Under the pieces are notes generated by a model. That model searched no databases, was not told where the DNA came from, and was given only the letters and a program-made list of their open reading frames with translations. From Paracoccus marinus (GTDB lineage: Bacteria > Pseudomonadota > Alphaproteobacteria > Rhodobacterales > Rhodobacteraceae), in assembly GCF_007018965.1 (NCBI RefSeq), contig NZ_VJYZ01000007.1, positions 1 through 64,000 of the forward strand: a stretch of 64,000 nucleotides of DNA, in the 5' to 3' direction. The position numbers were made by a program, and so were the translations under genes. The number at the start of each line of letters is the position of its first letter. Positions within the stretch are counted from its first letter, which is position 1. Positions 36,041 through 47,783 of this stretch are shown one piece after another.

Positions 36041-36113
36041 TCCGGTCGCTCCCCTTACAAAACCGCGCAAATGCCTTACACTCCCGGTCCCGAGTCGGAT
36101 AGCAGGCCTCTAC

Positions 36114-36740
36114 ATGACCAACAACGACCCGTTCGGTTTCGACATCTCCGCCGCTTCGGACAAGAAGCGGCGCACCAAGGGCCGCCGGGGCATGTCCGGC
36201 GCGTTCGAAACCTCGACCCGCAGGTGCGACAAGGAAGGCTGTTCCGAACCGGGCCAGTACCGCGCGCCGAAAAGCCCGCGCGCGCTGGATGACTACTACT
36301 GGTTCTGCAAGGACCACGTGCGCGAATACAACCTCAACTGGAACTACTTCCAGGGCCAGTCCGAGGCGGAGTTCCAGCAGTTCCTGGACAACGCGACGGT
36401 TTGGGAACGCCCGACCAAACCGTTCGGCAAGGCGCAGGAACAGGCGTGGGCGCGCCACGGCGTCAGCGACCCGCTGGAAATCCTGGGCGCGAACGGCACC
36501 GCGCCCGAAGCGCGCGCCCGCATGGCCCGCAAGCTGCCGCCGACGGAACGCCGCGCGCTGGAGATCCTTGAGGCGCGGGATACCTGGACCAAGATCGAAA
36601 TCCGCAAGCAATACAAGTCGCTGGTGAAGGATCTTCACCCCGACATGAACGGCGGCGACCGCTCGGACGAGGAGCGGTTGCAGCAGGTCGTCTGGGCCTG
36701 GGACCAGATCAAGGACAGCCGCAGCTTCCGCGACGAATGA
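36114..36740 (+). CDS. J-domain (DnaJ-like) protein with C-terminal J domain
   Basis: A 208-residue protein with a J domain at its C-terminus (about residues 145-205, HPD at 175-177) that would stimulate DnaK ATPase. The N-terminal part is basic and holds Cys38, Cys43, Cys65 and His68 (C-x4-C...C-x2-H), which may bind zinc. DnaJ itself has the J domain at the N-terminus, so this is a specialised co-chaperone of a type common in alphaproteobacteria. Its client is unknown. Confidence 0.85.
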   Translation: MTNNDPFGFDISAASDKKRRTKGRRGMSGAFETSTRRCDKEGCSEPGQYRAPKSPRALDDYYWFCKDHVREYNLNWNYFQGQSEAEFQQFLDNATVWERPTKPFGKAQEQAWARHGVSDPLEILGANGTAPEARARMARKLPPTERRALEILEARDTWTKIEIRKQYKSLVKDLHPDMNGGDRSDEERLQQVVWAWDQIKDSRSFRDE

Positions 36741-36746
36741 ATTGAA

Positions 36747-36780
36747 AACGCCGCGCCTTTCGGGCGCGGCGTTCCGGTTT
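36747..36780. terminator. Bidirectional terminator between the J-domain gene and metK
   Basis: AACGCCGCGCC (36747-36757) and GGCGCGGCGTT (36763-36773) form a perfect 11-bp stem with a 5-nt loop. A residues precede it and GGTTTTCGG follows, so it can serve both convergent genes. Confidence 0.85.
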
Positions 36781-36795
36781 TCGGGGGGCGTCGGA

Positions 36796-37962
36796 TCAGA
36801 CCGCCGCCTTCAGCTTGTCCACAAGATCGACGCGTTCCCAGCTGAAGCCGCCATCCGCTTCCGGAGCGCGGCCGAAATGGCCGTAGGCTGCGGTGCGGCG
36901 ATAGATCGGGCGGCACAGGTCCAGATGCTGGCGGATGCCGAGCGGTCTCAGGTCCATGACCTCGGCCAGCGCGCGCTCGATCTCGGCCTCGGGGACGACG
37001 CCGGTGCCGAAGGTGTCGGCATAGATCGACAGCGGCTCGGCCACGCCGATCGCGTAGCTCAGCTGGATCACGCAGCGCCGCGCAAGGCCGGCGGCCACCA
37101 CGTTCTTGGCGAGGTACCGCGCGACATAGGCGGCCGAGCGGTCCACCTTGGTCGGGTCCTTGCCGGAAAACGCGCCGCCGCCATGCGGGGCCGAGCCGCC
37201 ATAGGTGTCCACGATGATCTTGCGCCCGGTCAGGCCCGCGTCGCCGTCGGGGCCGCCGATCACGAACTTGCCGGTCGGGTTGACGTGCCAGACGGTCTTG
37301 TCCGTCAGCCAGCCCTGCGGCAGCACCTCGCGGACATAGGGTTCGACGATGGCGCGGATGTCGTCGGAGGACTGCGCCTCGTCCTTGTGCTGGTGGCTGA
37401 CGACGATCTGCGTGACCTCGACGGGCTTGCCGTCCTCGTAGCGGACCGACAGCTGCGACTTGGCGTCGGGGCCCAGCGTCGGCTCGGCCCCCGACTTCCG
37501 CGCATCGGCCAGGCGGCGCAGGATCGCGTGGGCGTACTGGATCGGGGCGGGCATCAGCTCGTCGGTTTCATCGACCGCGTAGCCGAACATGATCCCCTGG
37601 TCGCCGGCGCCGTCGCGATCGACGCCCTGCGCGATGTGGGCGGATTGCTCGTGCAGGAAGTTCAGGACGTGGCAGGTGTTCCAGTGAAACTTTTCCTGCT
37701 CGTAGCCGATGTCCTTGATGACGCCGCGGGCGATCTCGCCGATGCTGCCCATGTAATTGGCCAGCCGCGACTTGTCGGTCAGCCCGATCTCGCCGCCGAT
37801 CACGACCATGCCGGTCGTGGCGAAGGTTTCGCAGGCGACGCGGGCACCCGCTTCCTCGGTCAGCAGGGTGTCGAGGATGGCGTCCGAAATCTGGTCGCAC
37901 AGCTTGTCGGGATGCCCCTCGGACACGGATTCCGAGGTGAAGACGTAATTATCGCGGGACAT
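36796..37962 (-). CDS. metK: S-adenosylmethionine synthetase
   Basis: A 388-residue cytoplasmic enzyme making SAM from methionine and ATP. Motifs in order: [32 protein letters not shown], the flexible-loop region and [19 protein letters not shown]. Length is standard (about 384-395). The start [12 protein letters not shown] is preferred over a frame beginning 9 codons upstream, since that frame would place the ribosome-binding site and riboswitch inside the gene. Expression is probably feedback-controlled through the leader RNA. Confidence 0.97.
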   Translation of the reverse strand: MSRDNYVFTSESVSEGHPDKLCDQISDAILDTLLTEEAGARVACETFATTGMVVIGGEIGLTDKSRLANYMGSIGEIARGVIKDIGYEQEKFHWNTCHVLNFLHEQSAHIAQGVDRDGAGDQGIMFGYAVDETDELMPAPIQYAHAILRRLADARKSGAEPTLGPDAKSQLSVRYEDGKPVEVTQIVVSHQHKDEAQSSDDIRAIVEPYVREVLPQGWLTDKTVWHVNPTGKFVIGGPDGDAGLTGRKIIVDTYGGSAPHGGGAFSGKDPTKVDRSAAYVARYLAKNVVAAGLARRCVIQLSYAIGVAEPLSIYADTFGTGVVPEAEIERALAEVMDLRPLGIRQHLDLCRPIYRRTAAYGHFGRAPEADGGFSWERVDLVDKLKAAV

Positions 37963-37965
37963 GAT

Positions 37966-38010
37966 TGCTCCATTGGTTCGACCCGCCACGCCAGGAAGCC
38001 GTTGTGGGGG
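37966..38010 (-). promoter_or_regulatory. SAM/SAH riboswitch in the metK leader
   Basis: On the minus strand the leader reads CCACAACGGCTTCCTGGCG, then GTGG closing the P1 stem (CCAC/GTGG), an 11-nt linker and CAATGGAGCA just before the ATG. This is a near-exact match to the SAM/SAH riboswitch, known from metK leaders of Rhodobacterales. The GCTTCC loop can form a pseudoknot with GGAGC, which is the metK Shine-Dalgarno, so ligand binding would block translation. It fits wholly in the 60-nt gap between lnt and metK. Confidence 0.88.
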
Positions 38011-38022
38011 CAGAAGGCCCGC

Positions 38023-39615
38023 TTAGGGCAGGCGCGATCCGGGGTCAACAGCGGCGCGGCGGCGGCGCAGGCCGATGAGGCCGAGCGCCGCGACGATGGC
38101 CGCGACCGCGGGCCAGTCGCCGAACCGCCACCACAACGTCGGCGGCAGCGCGCCGGGCAGCGCCACGTCAAGGAACCCCGCCTCGTTCAGCGCAAGCTGC
38201 TGGCGCACCGCGCCCCGCGCGTCGATGGCGGCGGAAACGCCGGTGTTGGCCGCGCGAAGCAGCGGCAGGCCGCTTTCGATCGCGCGCAGCCGCGCCTGCG
38301 CGAGGTGCTGGTAAGGCCCCGACCAGCTGCCGAACCAGGCGTCGTTCGTCACCTGCAAAAGCCACGCGGGCCGCGCATCCGCCTGCCGCAGGTGGCGCGA
38401 GAACACCGCCTCGTAGCAGATCAGCGGCATGACCGGCGGCAGGCCCGCCAGCGTCATGACCCGCGCCCCCGGTCCCGGCACATAGCCGAAGCCTTGCTGG
38501 GCCGCAAAGGCACCGATCCCGAAGCGCGACAGCGTCTCGCCCCACGGGACGTATTCGCCGAACGGGACCAGGTGGAACTTGTCGTAGACCTGCCCCACGC
38601 GGGCGTCGGGCGTGAACTCCACCAGGCTGTTGAACCACCGGCCGCCTTCGCCGCGCTGGATGCCGGCGAGGACGGGCGCGCGCGCCGCGCCGACGATCTC
38701 GGGCAGCAGGGGGCCGGCTTCGCCCAGCAGGAACGGGGCCGCCGTTTCGGGCCAGACGACCGCGTCCGCGGGCCGGGTGGCGGGGGCCGCCGACAGGGTG
38801 AGCAGGCGGTCATAAAAGACGGGCGCCCATTCCGGGTCCCACTTGCGGGTCTGGTCGGCGTTCGGCTGGACGAGGCGGATCACCGGGCCCGCGTCGGGCG
38901 GGGGCGGCGCGTCCAGCCGGGCCAGGCCCGCGAACCACGCCGCGCCGATCAGTGCGGCCGACAGCGGCAGCCCGCGCGCGATCGCGGTCGAGATGCGGCC
39001 GTCGCGCGCGGCCCAGGCGGGCAGGGCGGCGGCGGCCATCGTCAGCGCGGACAGTCCGACCGCCCCGACCCAGGCGGCGGCCTGGCCGGCGGGGGTGGCG
39101 ATCCAGATATGTCCGGTCAGCGCCCAGGGCAGGCCGGTGAAAAGCCAGCCGCGAACCCAGTCCGACAGGGCCAGCGCGGCGGCCACGGCAAGCGCGCGGT
39201 CGCGGCCCGCGCCCGCCAGCCGCCACGCGGCCCACGACGGCACGGCCCAGAACAGCGCCCCGCCAAGCGCCATGAGAACAAGCGCGAACGGCGCCATCCA
39301 GCCGTAGATCTCGGGCTCGACAAGGAACGGATCGACGATCCAGAACATGGCGAGGGCGAAGTAGCCGGTGCCCGCGAAAAGCGCGCTGCGAGAGGCGCGG
39401 CGCGCGGTCGGCGCGCGGCCGGTCCGCCAGACGACGACCGCCAGCGCGACGATGGCGACCGGCCACAACCCCCACGGCGCCTGCCCAAGCGCGGCGGCGC
39501 ACCCCGCGACGATGTCGAGCGCCCAGCCGCGCCGTCCAGGCCGCGCCAGCCACGCGGGGCGGTTGGCATCAACCGCAACGGCGCCGGTGCGGGATCGCGA
39601 CAGGCGGGGGGTCAA
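38023..39615 (-). CDS. lnt: Apolipoprotein N-acyltransferase
   Basis: A 530-residue inner-membrane enzyme adding the third acyl chain to lipoproteins. An N-terminal block of about seven membrane helices (to residue ~230) is followed by the periplasmic nitrilase domain with the catalytic triad: Glu in VVWPETAAPF, Lys in YDKFHLVPFGEYVPWGE and Cys in PLICYEAVF. A last helix sits at the C-terminus. It lies 11 nt after the helicase stop and 60 nt before metK, all leftward. Confidence 0.94.
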   Translation of the reverse strand: MTPRLSRSRTGAVAVDANRPAWLARPGRRGWALDIVAGCAAALGQAPWGLWPVAIVALAVVVWRTGRAPTARRASRSALFAGTGYFALAMFWIVDPFLVEPEIYGWMAPFALVLMALGGALFWAVPSWAAWRLAGAGRDRALAVAAALALSDWVRGWLFTGLPWALTGHIWIATPAGQAAAWVGAVGLSALTMAAAALPAWAARDGRISTAIARGLPLSAALIGAAWFAGLARLDAPPPPDAGPVIRLVQPNADQTRKWDPEWAPVFYDRLLTLSAAPATRPADAVVWPETAAPFLLGEAGPLLPEIVGAARAPVLAGIQRGEGGRWFNSLVEFTPDARVGQVYDKFHLVPFGEYVPWGETLSRFGIGAFAAQQGFGYVPGPGARVMTLAGLPPVMPLICYEAVFSRHLRQADARPAWLLQVTNDAWFGSWSGPYQHLAQARLRAIESGLPLLRAANTGVSAAIDARGAVRQQLALNEAGFLDVALPGALPPTLWWRFGDWPAVAAIVAALGLIGLRRRRAAVDPGSRLP

Positions 39616-39626
39616 GGGACCGCTCG

Positions 39627-41879
<2,253 letters not shown>

Positions 41880-42301
41880 GCGGGGGCTTTCGTCATGGGG
41901 AGAAGCTTCGTCCGTGGACGCAGCCCGGGCGCTGCCCAGTCCGCGTTTCTTCGGGACGCTTCGTTCTCCACGCGCCCCTCGGCCGCCCGCCGGATGCGGG
42001 CAAAGGGGCTGCTATCCCAAAAGCGCCGCTTCGTCAATGTGGTCGCGCGCAGCCATAAAGCGCATGCGGCGGGCTTCAAATCGCGGCTGGCGCCGATGAA
42101 AACCTGCGAAGCCGCTGGGCGAGCGTCGATTTGTCGTGATGTTTCCTTGCGCTGTCTCATTCTGGGGCTGGAACCCACGCGCCGGCCGGGGCAGTTTGAT
42201 GCGGCGCGGCAACCTCGTTCGGCAATCGCAGGTTGAATTACCGGCGCAAAGGCCGCTAAGGGCTGAAAACGACGCGGACAAGATTGCAGGGGTTCTGGCC
42301 G
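41880..42301. other. Divergent non-coding region upstream of the RhlE-like helicase
   Basis: About 420 bp between two divergent genes. No protein or RNA gene is recognisable. It must hold the promoter of the rhlE-lnt-metK group and a leader of the helicase mRNA. Confidence 0.45.
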
Positions 42302-42775
42302 ATGAAGTTTGCCACCCGCCAGGATTGCGAATTGCCGGCCGAGGACCTGTTCGCGGCCATCAGCGACTTTCCCTTGGCAGAGCGGATGCTGGTGAACCGC
42401 GGCGCGCAGGTCCGCAGGCTGGACCCCTCGCGCGAGCCGGGGGCGGGGATGGCGTGGCAGATCGGGTTCGACCTGCGCGGCAAGCGCCGCGACGTGCGGC
42501 TGTCGGTGGTGCGCTTCGACCGGCCCGAGAACATCGTGATGGAAGGGGTCAGCGACATGTTCGATCTGACCATCGAGATGACGGTGATCGCGCTGACCCG
42601 CGCCAAGTCGCGCCTGATCTTCGAGGTGGATGCGCGTCCGCGCAACATGCGCGCGCGGCTGCTTCTGCAGACGGCGAAGCTGGGAAAATCGCAGCTGGAC
42701 CGGCAGTTCGCGTCGCGGATCGCCGACTACGTTGCGGGCATTTCCACCGCGCACCGGCCGCGGCAGGCGCGCTGA
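42302..42775 (+). CDS. SRPBCC-family protein
   Basis: A 157-residue soluble protein of the START/SRPBCC ligand-binding fold: MKFATRQDCELPAEDLFAAISDF at the N-terminus, then WQIGFDLRGKRRDVRLSVV and a long C-terminal helix (KLGKSQLDRQFASRIADYV). Similar proteins bind lipophilic ligands, for example ubiquinone-binding COQ10-type proteins. The ligand cannot be inferred. ATG at 42302 is chosen over one 6 codons upstream. Confidence 0.72.
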   Translation: MKFATRQDCELPAEDLFAAISDFPLAERMLVNRGAQVRRLDPSREPGAGMAWQIGFDLRGKRRDVRLSVVRFDRPENIVMEGVSDMFDLTIEMTVIALTRAKSRLIFEVDARPRNMRARLLLQTAKLGKSQLDRQFASRIADYVAGISTAHRPRQAR

Positions 42776-42777
42776 AC

Positions 42778-42796
42778 GGACGCCGGCCGGGCGTCC
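42778..42796 (+). terminator. Hairpin between the SRPBCC gene and pheA
   Basis: GGACGCC (42778-42784) and GGCGTCC (42790-42796) pair over a 5-nt loop directly after the SRPBCC stop. No T-run follows; possible weak terminator for convergent genes. Confidence 0.35.
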
Positions 42797-42820
42797 CGCG
42801 CCCTGCGGCCAGCCACCGCG

Positions 42821-43771
42821 TCAGCCCTGCGTGGCGCGCAGCGGATCGGCCGAATAGACGCCCAGGATCTTCAGCGACGAGGTGAAGTAGCCCAACTCCT
42901 CCAGCGCGCGGGCCAGCGCCGGGTCGTCGGGGTGGCCCTCGACGTCGGCGTGGAACTGGGTCGCGGTGAACACCCCGTCCACCATGTAGCTTTCCAGTTT
43001 GGTCATGTTGATGCCGTTGGTCGCGAACCCGCCCATCGCCTTGTAAAGCGCGGCGGGAATGTTGCGGACGCGAAAGACGAAGCTGGTCATCATCGCCCCG
43101 GACCCCGCACGGTTCGGGCGGCGCGCGTAATCGGCGTGGCGCGACATGATGAGGAAGCGGGTGGTGTTGTTCTGGCGGTCCTCGATCCCTGAGGCCAGGT
43201 TGTCCAGCCCGTAGATCTCGCCCGCGAGGCTGCTGGCCAGCGCGGCGCGGCCCGGGTCGCCCGCCTCGGCCACCAACAGCGCGCTGCCGGCGGTATCGGG
43301 GCCGACCACGGCGCGAATGTCGTGGCGGCGCAGGAAGTCGCGGCATTGCCCCAGCAGCATCGTGTGGCTCATCGCCTCGCGCACGTCGGCCAGTTTCGCG
43401 CCGGGCACGCCCAACAGGCTGATCTGAACCCTCACAAAACACTCGTCCACGATGTGCAGGCCCGATTCCGGCAGCAGGTGGTGGATGTCGGCGACGCGCC
43501 CGTAGGTCGAGTTCTCGACCGGCAGCATGGCAAGGTCGGCGCGGTGCGAGCGGACGGCGTCGATCGCGTCCTCGAAGGTGCGGCAGGGCAGCGCCTCCAT
43601 GCCCGGGCGGGCGGCGCGGCACGCCTCGTGGCTGTAGGCGCCGGGCTCGCCCTGGAACGCGATCCGGTTGGTGCGGGTGGCGTCGTTCGGGGCGTCATGC
43701 CGGGCAGGGGTGAGGTCGGCGTTCTGGCCGGCGAACGGGCGGGAAGCGGGGCGGTCGTCTGCGGCGGGCAT
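42821..43771 (-). CDS. pheA: Prephenate dehydratase
   Basis: A 316-residue monofunctional prephenate dehydratase converting prephenate to phenylpyruvate in phenylalanine biosynthesis. After a ~35-residue low-complexity N-terminus come the PDT domain (IAFQGEPGAYSHEACR, LPVENSTYGRVADIHHLL and the catalytic TRF motif in NTTRFLIM) and a C-terminal ACT domain (FVFRVRNIPAALYKAMGGFA, MTKLESYMVDG) for feedback by phenylalanine. No chorismate mutase domain is present. Divergent from cycM. Confidence 0.93.
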   Translation of the reverse strand: MPAADDRPASRPFAGQNADLTPARHDAPNDATRTNRIAFQGEPGAYSHEACRAARPGMEALPCRTFEDAIDAVRSHRADLAMLPVENSTYGRVADIHHLLPESGLHIVDECFVRVQISLLGVPGAKLADVREAMSHTMLLGQCRDFLRRHDIRAVVGPDTAGSALLVAEAGDPGRAALASSLAGEIYGLDNLASGIEDRQNNTTRFLIMSRHADYARRPNRAGSGAMMTSFVFRVRNIPAALYKAMGGFATNGINMTKLESYMVDGVFTATQFHADVEGHPDDPALARALEELGYFTSSLKILGVYSADPLRATQG

Positions 43772-43829
43772 CGGGCGGGTGATCCTTCAGGGGGCGGCAT
43801 GGTGTCGCGCACCCCGCATGGCGCGGAGT

Positions 43830-43891
43830 TTGTCGGGAGCGGCGAAGAACTATACCTTGAACCGACAAAGCGAAAGCGGGTAGATACCCGC
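43830..43891 (+). promoter_or_regulatory. Candidate cycM promoter and leader hairpin
   Basis: A TTGTCG -35 (43830-43835) and TACCTT -10 (43853-43858) are 17 bp apart. Downstream, GCGGGT (43876-43881) and ACCCGC (43886-43891) form a perfect 6-bp hairpin in the leader. The promoter call is from pattern only. Confidence 0.35.
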
Positions 43892-43926
43892 GGATTCCAC
43901 GGCTCACCGGACAAGGGATAGCGGGC

Positions 43927-44460
43927 ATGTTCAACACGATGACCATTACGAAAGCGGCAGGCGCACTGATCGGCTCGCTGCTGTTTTTGCTGCTGGTGTC
44001 GTGGGGGGCGTCGGGCCTCTATCACGTCGGTCCGGCCGAACACGCGGCCGAGGGCGAGGAGCATCCGCAAGCCTATTCCATCGCGGTCGAGGAAGCGGCC
44101 CCCGCCGAGGGCGAGGCCCCGGCCGAGGCGGTGGACATCAACGCGCTGCTCGCATCCGCCGATCCGGCCGCTGGCGAAAAGGTGTTCGGCCGCTGCAAGG
44201 CCTGCCACAAGCTTGACGGCAGCAACGGCACCGGCCCGCATCTTGACGGCGTCGTGGGCCGCGCCGTCGCCTCGACCGATTTCAGCTATTCCGACCCGAT
44301 GAAGGCCCATGCCGCCGAGGCGCCGAACTGGACCCCCGAGGCGCTGCAGGAGTTCCTGCTGAACCCCAAGGGTGTCGTCCCGGGCACCAAGATGACCTTC
44401 GCGGGCCTGCCGAAGCCGCAGGAACGCGCCAACGTGATCGCCTATCTGCAGGCGCAGTGA
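43927..44460 (+). CDS. cycM: Membrane-anchored cytochrome c (CycM/c552 type)
   Basis: A 177-residue class I cytochrome c. An uncleaved N-terminal membrane anchor (about residues 11-32) leads to an acidic Ala/Glu/Pro-rich linker and a C-terminal haem domain: CKACH at 90-94 (Cys90, Cys93, His94) and Met156 in PGTKM as axial ligand. This matches cytochrome c552 of Paracoccus, which carries electrons from the bc1 complex to the aa3 oxidase. It acts at the periplasmic face. Confidence 0.92.
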   Translation: MFNTMTITKAAGALIGSLLFLLLVSWGASGLYHVGPAEHAAEGEEHPQAYSIAVEEAAPAEGEAPAEAVDINALLASADPAAGEKVFGRCKACHKLDGSNGTGPHLDGVVGRAVASTDFSYSDPMKAHAAEAPNWTPEALQEFLLNPKGVVPGTKMTFAGLPKPQERANVIAYLQAQ

Positions 44461-44489
44461 CGCGGCTTTCGCTGTCGTTTTCGGGATCA

Positions 44490-44514
44490 AGGGGCGCGGG
44501 TTTCCGCGCCCCTT
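44490..44514 (+). terminator. Terminator after cycM
   Basis: AGGGGCGCGG (44490-44499) pairs with CCGCGCCCCT (44504-44513) over a 4-nt loop, followed by TTCGCTTTT. Confidence 0.75.
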
Positions 44515-44665
44515 CGCTTTTCCAGATGGCCGCCGCGCACCGTCGCCCGTTCGTCACATTCGCGGGACCGCGCTTGCGCCGACGCCGTCCGCCGCTCTAG
44601 CGTGGCGGGCAGGCCGGGCGACCGCACGAGCCGGATGGCACCAGATGGCAGTTGTCGGGGGTGGG

Positions 44666-46657
44666 ATGAAGCAGCCGGGCGCAATCGGTATCGCCGCAAG
44701 GATCGTGATGGGCGCGGGGCTTGCCCTGACGGCGGGCCCGGCGCTGGCCCAGCAGCTGGCCCCGACACTCGCACAGGCCCAACAACCGGCCCCGGCCGCC
44801 GCCACGCAGACACCCTCGCAGGCCACGCCCGCTACCCCTGCCGCCAGCCCAGCCACCGCACCCGCCGAGGCGACGATCACCGCACACGGCATCTCGATCT
44901 TCGGCGACCCGAAGCTGCCGCCCGACTTCAAGCACCTGCCCTACGTCAACCCCGACGCGCCCAAGGGGGGCGAGATCAGCGAATGGGCGTCGGGCGGTTT
45001 CGACAGTTTCAACCCCTATACCATCAAGGGCCGGGGCGCGGCGCTGTCCACCGTGATGCTGGAAAACCTGCTCATCGGCACCGCGGACGAGGTCGGGGCG
45101 GCCTATTGCCTGCTGTGCGAGACGATCGAATACCCCGAAAGCCGCGACTGGGTGATCTTCCATTTGCGCCCCGAGGCGAAGTTCTCGGACGGGACCCCCG
45201 TCACCGCGCAGGACGTGCTGTTTTCCTATGAACAGCTGCGCGACAAGGGTCTGTCGTCGTTCCGCACCGTGTTCGCGCAGATGGTCGCGGGGGCCGAGGT
45301 GCTGGACGACCGCAGCATCCGCTTCACCTTCACCCCCGACTATCCGCGCCGCGACCTGATCCAGTCGGTCGGCGGCCTGCCGGTGTTTTCCCGCGCCGAT
45401 TTCCAGGCGAACGCGCGCGAGCTGGGCGAAAGCTCGGCCAAGCCCTTCATCGGCTCGGGCCCCTACCTGTTCGACAGCGCCGACATGGGCCGGTCGGTGC
45501 GCTATGTCCGCGATCCCGACTACTGGGGCGCGAACCTGCCCATCAACATCGGCCGCAACAACTTCGACCGCATCCGGATCGAGTATTTCGGCGACTACGA
45601 GTCCGCGTTCGAGGCGTTCAAGGCCGGTGCCTACACCTTCAGGAACGAGGCGAGCAGCATCATTTGGGCCACCCGCTACAACTTCCCGGCCTTCACCGCG
45701 GGCCACGTCGTCAAGGACGAACTGCCGAACGGCAACGTGGCGAGCGGGCAGGCATGGGTGATGAACCTGCGCCGACCGCAGTTCCAGGACCCGCGCGTGC
45801 GCGAGGCGCTGGGGCTCGCCTTCAACTTCGAATGGTCGAACGCGACCCTGTTCTATGGCCTCTACGAGCGCGTGAACAGCTTTTGGGAAAACTCGCCGCT
45901 CGAGGCGACGGGCAAGCCCTCGCCGGGGGAACTCGCCGTCCTCGACCCGCTCAAGGCGGACCTGCCGCCCGGCGTTCTGACGGATGACGCGGTGACGGCG
46001 CCCACAAGCGGCGAACGCCAGCTCGACCGCGCCAACCTGCGCCGCGCCGGCGCGCTGCTGGACGAGGCGGGCTGGACGGTCGCGCAAGGGTCGCCCGACG
46101 GCCTGCGCCGCAATGCCGAAGGGCGGACGCTTCGGATCGAGGTGCTGAACGATTCCCAGACCTTCGACCGGGTCCTGAACCCCTTCGTCCAGAACCTGCG
46201 GACGCTGGGCGTGGATGCCGTCCACACCCGCGTGGACGAGGCGCAGATAGAATCGCGCCTGCGCCAGCACGATTTCGACATGACCATCCCCAGCCAGCCG
46301 CTGGGTCAGAACCTGATCCCCGGCGCGGACCTGCAGCAGTTCTTCGGCTCGAACTCGGTCGAGGACGTGTTCAACGCGATGGGCGTTGCCAACCCGGCGG
46401 TGGACAGGCTGATCTCGCTGGTCGAGAACGCGACCACGCAGGAAGAGCTGACGACCCGCGTCCACGCGCTCGACCGGACCCTGCGCGCGCTGCGCTTCTG
46501 GGTGCCGCAATGGTACAAGGGCACCCACACCGTCGCCTATTGGGACATGTACGCCCATCCCGACGCGTTGCCCCCCTTTGCCTTGGGCGAACTTGATTTC
46601 TGGTGGTACGACGCCGATAAGGCGGAAAAGCTGAGAAGCGCGGGGGCGCTGCGCTAG
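44666..46657 (+). CDS. yejA: Peptide ABC importer binding protein YejA
   Basis: A 663-residue periplasmic binding protein. Signal peptide [20 protein letters not shown] with cleavage near ALA-QQ, then an Ala/Thr/Pro/Gln-rich spacer of about 45 residues. The YejA-type SBP_bac_5 domain follows, with [17 protein letters not shown] and [14 protein letters not shown]. It serves YejBEF, the importer of peptides and peptide-nucleotide antibiotics such as microcin C in enterobacteria. An alternative ATG lies 7 codons upstream. Confidence 0.93.
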   Translation: MKQPGAIGIAARIVMGAGLALTAGPALAQQLAPTLAQAQQPAPAAATQTPSQATPATPAASPATAPAEATITAHGISIFGDPKLPPDFKHLPYVNPDAPKGGEISEWASGGFDSFNPYTIKGRGAALSTVMLENLLIGTADEVGAAYCLLCETIEYPESRDWVIFHLRPEAKFSDGTPVTAQDVLFSYEQLRDKGLSSFRTVFAQMVAGAEVLDDRSIRFTFTPDYPRRDLIQSVGGLPVFSRADFQANARELGESSAKPFIGSGPYLFDSADMGRSVRYVRDPDYWGANLPINIGRNNFDRIRIEYFGDYESAFEAFKAGAYTFRNEASSIIWATRYNFPAFTAGHVVKDELPNGNVASGQAWVMNLRRPQFQDPRVREALGLAFNFEWSNATLFYGLYERVNSFWENSPLEATGKPSPGELAVLDPLKADLPPGVLTDDAVTAPTSGERQLDRANLRRAGALLDEAGWTVAQGSPDGLRRNAEGRTLRIEVLNDSQTFDRVLNPFVQNLRTLGVDAVHTRVDEAQIESRLRQHDFDMTIPSQPLGQNLIPGADLQQFFGSNSVEDVFNAMGVANPAVDRLISLVENATTQEELTTRVHALDRTLRALRFWVPQWYKGTHTVAYWDMYAHPDALPPFALGELDFWWYDADKAEKLRSAGALR

Positions 46658-46700
46658 GGCGCGGCGTCGAACCCGGGACCAGCCGAGGGCGGGACTGACG

Positions 46701-47783
46701 ATGGGCGCATATCTTCTGCGGCGGCTGCTGCTGATCGTCCCGACGCTGATCGGGATCATGCTCGTCAACTTCACCCTGACGCAATTCGTGCCCGGCGGCC
46801 CGATCGAACAGATCGCGGCCCGCCTTCAGGGCGAGGGCGATGTTTTCCGCAACATCGCGGGCGGCGGCGACGCGGGCCAGTCGGCGGCAGGGTCCGAACA
46901 GCAATACGGCGGCGCGCAAGGGCTGCCGCCCGAGTTCATCGCCGAGCTGGAAAAAGAGTTCGGCTTCGACAAGCCGCCGGCCGAGCGGTTCGTCACGATG
47001 ATGGGCAACTACCTGCGCTTCGATTTCGGCGAAAGCTGGTTTAGGTCGATCAGCGTGGTGGATCTGGTGCTGGAAAAGATGCCCGTCTCGATCACGCTGG
47101 GGCTGTGGTCCACGCTGCTGGCCTATCTGATCTCGATCCCGCTGGGCATCCGCAAGGCGGTCAAGGACGGCACGCCCTTCGACAACTGGACCTCTAGCGC
47201 GATCATCGTGGGCTACGCGATCCCGGGGTTCCTGTTCGCCGTGCTGCTGATGGTCCTGTTCGCGGGCGGATCCTACTGGAAGATCTTTCCGCTGCGCGGC
47301 CTCACCAGCGACGACTTCGACCAGCTGACCCGCTGGGGGCAGGTCAAGGACTATCTGTGGCACATTACCCTGCCGGTGATCGCGGCCACGATATCCAGCT
47401 TCGCGACGCTGACCCTGCTGACGAAGAACAGCTTTCTGGACGAGATCAACAAGCAGTACGTCATGACCGCCCGCGCCAAGGGCCTGACCCAGCGGCGGGT
47501 GCTTTACGGGCACGTCTTCCGCAACGCGATGCTGATCGTGATCGCGGGCTTTCCGTCCCTGTTCCTCGGCGTCTTCTTCGGCTCGTCGATCCTGATCGAG
47601 ACGATCTTCTCGCTCGACGGCCTGGGCCGGCTGGGGTTCGAGGCGGCGGTGCAGCGCGACTACCCGGTGATCTTCGGCACGCTTTACGTCTTTGGCCTGA
47701 TGGGGCTGCTGGTCGGAATCCTGTCGGACCTGACCTACGTCCTCGTCGATCCCCGGATCGACTTCGAAAAGCGCGCGGGATGA
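46701..47783 (+). CDS. yejB: Peptide ABC transporter permease YejB
   Basis: A 360-residue inner-membrane subunit. It starts [19 protein letters not shown], contains the YejB-specific insert after helix 1 ([20 protein letters not shown]) and the EAA loop [20 protein letters not shown], and ends [11 protein letters not shown]. The ATGA overlap with yejE indicates coupled translation. Confidence 0.94.
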   Translation: MGAYLLRRLLLIVPTLIGIMLVNFTLTQFVPGGPIEQIAARLQGEGDVFRNIAGGGDAGQSAAGSEQQYGGAQGLPPEFIAELEKEFGFDKPPAERFVTMMGNYLRFDFGESWFRSISVVDLVLEKMPVSITLGLWSTLLAYLISIPLGIRKAVKDGTPFDNWTSSAIIVGYAIPGFLFAVLLMVLFAGGSYWKIFPLRGLTSDDFDQLTRWGQVKDYLWHITLPVIAATISSFATLTLLTKNSFLDEINKQYVMTARAKGLTQRRVLYGHVFRNAMLIVIAGFPSLFLGVFFGSSILIETIFSLDGLGRLGFEAAVQRDYPVIFGTLYVFGLMGLLVGILSDLTYVLVDPRIDFEKRAG

